The notes beneath the pieces were generated by a model. It searched no databases. It worked only from the letters and a program-made list of their open reading frames with translations, and was not told where the DNA came from. Shown here piece by piece: positions 61,723 to 64,000 of a stretch of DNA of 64,000 bases. Origin of the DNA: Bordetella pertussis 18323 (lineage in GTDB: Bacteria > Pseudomonadota > Gammaproteobacteria > Burkholderiales > Burkholderiaceae_B). The stretch's first letter is position 1; each line of letters begins with the position of its first letter. The stretch covers positions 1,240,001 to 1,304,000 of the forward strand of contig NC_018518.1 in NCBI RefSeq assembly GCF_000306945.1. The letters run 5' to 3'. The translations under genes and the position numbers were made by a program.

Positions 61723-62400
61723 TCAGAGGTGTCCTTGCGCGGCCATCGATACCGTGGCGGCGCCGGCCACGATGACGTGGTCGATCAGCCGCACGTCGAT
61801 CAGGGCCAGCGCCTGCCTGATCTGGCGCGTCATGGCGATGTCCGCGGCGCTGGCGGCGGCGGTGCCGCCCGGATGGTTGTGGGTCAGGATCAGCGCGGCC
61901 GCGTGGTGGCGCAATGCCTCGCGGACGATTTCGCGCGGGTAGATCTGCGCCTGGGTCAAGGTGCCGCGGGCGACTTCGGCGCAGATGATCAGCTTGAGCC
62001 GCGCGTCCAGGTACAGGGCGATGCAGTGCTCGACCTTGCGGTGGCCCAGGGCCGCCTGGCAATAGCGGCGCACCAGGTCGGGGTTGGCCAGGGCGTCCTG
62101 GCGCACCAGGTCTTCTTCGAGCGTGCGGCGGGCCAGTTCCAGCACCGCGGCCAGTACGCAGGCCTTGGCGGTTCCCAGTCCGGGCACCACCTGCAGCTCC
62201 GCCGGCGAGGTGCCGAGCAGGCCGCGCAGGCCGCCGAACCGGCGCAGCAGGTCGTGCCCCAGCTGGACCGCGTTGCAGCCCGCCACGCCGGTGCGCAGCG
62301 CCAGCGCCAGCAGCTCGGGATCGCTCAGCGTCGCGGCGCCGTGGCGCAGCAGGCGTTCGCGCGGCCAGTCGGCGCGGAGCAGGGGTTCGGGCAGACTCAT
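61723..62400 (-). CDS. radC: RadC-family (JAB domain) protein
   Basis: The 225-residue protein has the UPF0758/RadC fold. A helix-hairpin region (GLLGTSPAELQVVPGLGTAKACVLAAVLELARR) is followed by the JAB/MPN metalloprotease-like domain with LILTHNHPGGTAAASAADIAMTRQ. The family was once linked to DNA repair but its true role is unsettled. It is divergent from slpA, with only about 52 bases between starts. Confidence 0.93.
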   Translation of the reverse strand: MSLPEPLLRADWPRERLLRHGAATLSDPELLALALRTGVAGCNAVQLGHDLLRRFGGLRGLLGTSPAELQVVPGLGTAKACVLAAVLELARRTLEEDLVRQDALANPDLVRRYCQAALGHRKVEHCIALYLDARLKLIICAEVARGTLTQAQIYPREIVREALRHHAAALILTHNHPGGTAAASAADIAMTRQIRQALALIDVRLIDHVIVAGAATVSMAAQGHL

Positions 62401-62452
62401 GGCATAAGCTCTAAAATCAAACCTTTATTGGATTGCTATACGGTGACAGACC

Positions 62453-62929
62453 TTGAGCGCCGCCTCTGAGAATGTGAATGTTTTGGTCCGTCCGGACTCC
62501 TACCTCACCCTGCATTACCGCATCGTGCTGGCCTCGGGGCCTGCCGAGGGCTCGGTGTTCACGGATACCTTCGATGGTCGCCCGGCAACGCTGCAGATGG
62601 GCAGCGGCCAGTGGGCCCCCGGCCTCGAAGCCGCCTTGCTCGACCATGCGGAGGGCGAGCGCTTCAGCGTGGCGCTGGCGCCGGCTCAGGCCTATGGCGA
62701 GCGCAATCCGGACCTGATCCAGAAAGTGACGCGCGCCATGCTGGCCGAGCATGCGGGCGCCGATGCCACCTTCGAGCCCGGCGACCTGGTCGAGTTCGCC
62801 GCGCCCAATGGCGGGCGCTACTCGGGCGTGCTGAAGGAAATCAACGCCGATTGGGCGATGTTCGACTTCAACCATCCGCTGGCCGGCACCGCTTTGCGCG
62901 TGGATGTCGCCATCCTGGGAGTGCTGTGA
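62453..62929 (+). CDS. slpA: FKBP-type peptidyl-prolyl isomerase SlpA
   Basis: The 158-residue SlpA/SlyD-type chaperone has split FKBP halves ([25 protein letters not shown] ... [18 protein letters not shown]) around an IF domain. It ends with the family signature [21 protein letters not shown]. The start is a TTG at 62453 by comparison with E. coli SlpA. A GTG at 62474 is possible. It is followed immediately by ispH in the usual order, with the stop TGA and the ispH ATG sharing one base. Confidence 0.93.
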   Translation: MSAASENVNVLVRPDSYLTLHYRIVLASGPAEGSVFTDTFDGRPATLQMGSGQWAPGLEAALLDHAEGERFSVALAPAQAYGERNPDLIQKVTRAMLAEHAGADATFEPGDLVEFAAPNGGRYSGVLKEINADWAMFDFNHPLAGTALRVDVAILGVL

Positions 62930-63906
62930 TGACCGCTGAAGTGACCGCCGCCGATGCCGAGGTCCTGCTGGCGCAGCCGCGTGGCTTCTGTGCCGGCGTG
63001 GATCGCGCCATCGACATCGTCGAGCGCGCGCTCGAGCTGCATGGCGCGCCGATCTACGTGCGCCACGAGATCGTCCACAACCGCTACGTGGTCGAGGATT
63101 TGCGCGGCAAGGGCGCCGTGTTCATCGACGAACTGGACCAGGCGCCCGCCGGCGCCATCGTGGTGTTCTCGGCGCACGGCGTGTCGCAGGCGGTGCGCGG
63201 CGAAGCCGAGGCGCGCGGCCTGCGGGTGTTCGATGCGACCTGCCCGCTGGTGACCAAGGTGCACATCGAAGTGGCGCGCATGCGCGCGGCCGGGCGCGAG
63301 ATCGTCATGATCGGGCACAAGGGCCATCCCGAGGTGGAGGGCACGCTCGGGCAGGCGCAGGGCGGCATGTACCTGGTCGAAACGGTCGAGGATGTCGCGG
63401 CGCTGCAGGTCAGCGATCCGGGCAACCTGGCCTACGTCACGCAAACCACGCTGTCGGTGGACGACGCCGCGGCGGTCGCGGGCGCGCTCAAGGCGCGCTT
63501 TCCGGGCATCGTCGAGCCCAAGAAAAGCGACATCTGCTACGCCACCCAGAACCGCCAGGACGCCGTCAAGCTGCTGGCGCCGGAGTGCGACCTGGTGCTG
63601 GTCGTGGGCAGCACCAACAGCTCCAATTCCAACCGGCTGCGCGAAGTGGCCGAGCGCAAGGGCGTGGCGGCCTACCTGATCGACGGCGCGCACGCCATCG
63701 ACCCGGCATGGCTGCAGGGCAGGCGCAGCATCGGCATCACGGCCGGCGCGTCGGCGCCCGAGGTGCTGGTGCAGCAGGTGGTCGAGCGCGTACGCGAGCT
63801 CGGCGCGGTGTCGGTGCGCACCATGCCCGGCCTGGAGGAGAGCGTGGCTTTCCCCCTGCCCAAGGGGTTGTCGCGCAAGATCGCCCAGACCGAATCCCTC
63901 GAATGA
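62929..63906 (+). CDS. ispH: 4-hydroxy-3-methylbut-2-enyl diphosphate reductase
   Basis: The 325-residue iron-sulfur enzyme performs the last step of the methylerythritol phosphate pathway, giving isopentenyl and dimethylallyl diphosphates. The three cluster cysteines lie in [24 protein letters not shown] and [14 protein letters not shown]. The substrate motifs [13 protein letters not shown] and [12 protein letters not shown] are present. It overlaps slpA by one base. These precursors would also feed the hpnCDE squalene route encoded elsewhere in the window. Confidence 0.97.
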   Translation: MTAEVTAADAEVLLAQPRGFCAGVDRAIDIVERALELHGAPIYVRHEIVHNRYVVEDLRGKGAVFIDELDQAPAGAIVVFSAHGVSQAVRGEAEARGLRVFDATCPLVTKVHIEVARMRAAGREIVMIGHKGHPEVEGTLGQAQGGMYLVETVEDVAALQVSDPGNLAYVTQTTLSVDDAAAVAGALKARFPGIVEPKKSDICYATQNRQDAVKLLAPECDLVLVVGSTNSSNSNRLREVAERKGVAAYLIDGAHAIDPAWLQGRRSIGITAGASAPEVLVQQVVERVRELGAVSVRTMPGLEESVAFPLPKGLSRKIAQTESLE

Positions 63907-63944
63907 CAACGACGCGCGGCGCAGCCCACGCAGCTGGAGGCAAA

Positions 63945-64000
63945 ATGGAGTTGTACAGCTATTTCCGCAGTTCGGCCGCCTATCGGGTGCGCATCGCTCT
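63945..64000 (+). CDS. maleylacetoacetate isomerase / zeta-class GST (partial)
   Basis: The window ends 18 codons into a gene starting MELYSYFRSSAAYRVRIA, the typical N-terminus of zeta-class glutathione transferases such as maleylacetoacetate isomerase (MaiA). The serine pair in RSSAAYRVR is the catalytic GSH-binding motif. GGAGG precedes the ATG by 7 bases. The rest is beyond the window. Confidence 0.82.
   Translation, partial: MELYSYFRSSAAYRVRIA

Overview
The window is high-GC betaproteobacterial chromosome, and I read it as Bordetella pertussis or a very close relative. Three things point there: two full copies of IS481 with NCTAGN target sites, a tracheal colonization factor (TcfA) type autotransporter gene, and betaproteobacterial gene clusters (leuCDB-asd-fimV-truA, hpnCDE, Bug-type binding proteins). 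Species-level assignment is inference. I believe the gene order here differs from Tohama I, where as I remember it the TRAP binding-protein gene and tcfA lie far apart. That would fit an IS481-rearranged isolate.

Layout. 1-10.3 kb: the end of leuC, then leuD, leuB, asd, a FimV-like gene, truA, a TRAP transporter operon (dctPQM type), trpF and tRNA-Val(GAC). 10.6-11.7 kb: IS481 copy 1 (minus strand). 11.7-17.0 kb: an EhuABCD-like amino-acid or compatible-solute ABC operon, a LivK-like binding protein and an ornithine-cyclodeaminase-family enzyme. 17.2-24.2 kb: a frameshifted osmC, a minimal regulatory PTS (EI, HPr, mannose-type EIIA), gshB, infC (probable ATC start) and thrS. 24.6-26.1 kb: an RcsB-like response regulator, an HPt-like protein and the 3' fragment of hemN. 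26.1-27.1 kb: IS481 copy 2 (plus strand). 27.1-31.1 kb: an autotransporter that lost its N-terminus at the IS, followed by tcfA. The two share an identical 901-bp beta-barrel module, and tcfA is frameshifted at a G10 tract.

31.1-38.1 kb: a catabolic cluster with TetR and LysR regulators, a split Tm-1-type protein pair, an SRPBCC protein, a D-aminoacylase and a Bug binding protein. 38.1-42.5 kb: a probable iron-reduction operon (PepSY membrane protein, DUF2271, DUF4198, ApbE, flavoprotein reductase) downstream of a Fur-box-like site. 42.6-45.4 kb: a NodIJ-like ABC exporter, an HdeD-like protein and CrcB. 45.4-48.5 kb: hpnCDE for squalene/hopanoid synthesis. 48.6-50.6 kb: alanine racemase and an SDR. 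50.6-53.8 kb: a von Willebrand lipoprotein, ECF sigma and putative anti-sigma operon. 53.8-56.4 kb: radA, a TauE/SafE-like permease and a small His/Lys-rich secreted peptide. 56.4-59.6 kb: a MATE exporter and a GT-C glycosyltransferase. 59.7-64 kb: rpmE2, kynA, kynB, radC, slpA, ispH and the start of a maleylacetoacetate isomerase gene.

Most of the window is housekeeping. The distinctive part is the IS481-bounded accessory block: the two inverted IS copies, the chimeric hemN/autotransporter junction, the duplicated barrel module and the homopolymer tracts that can switch reading frames.
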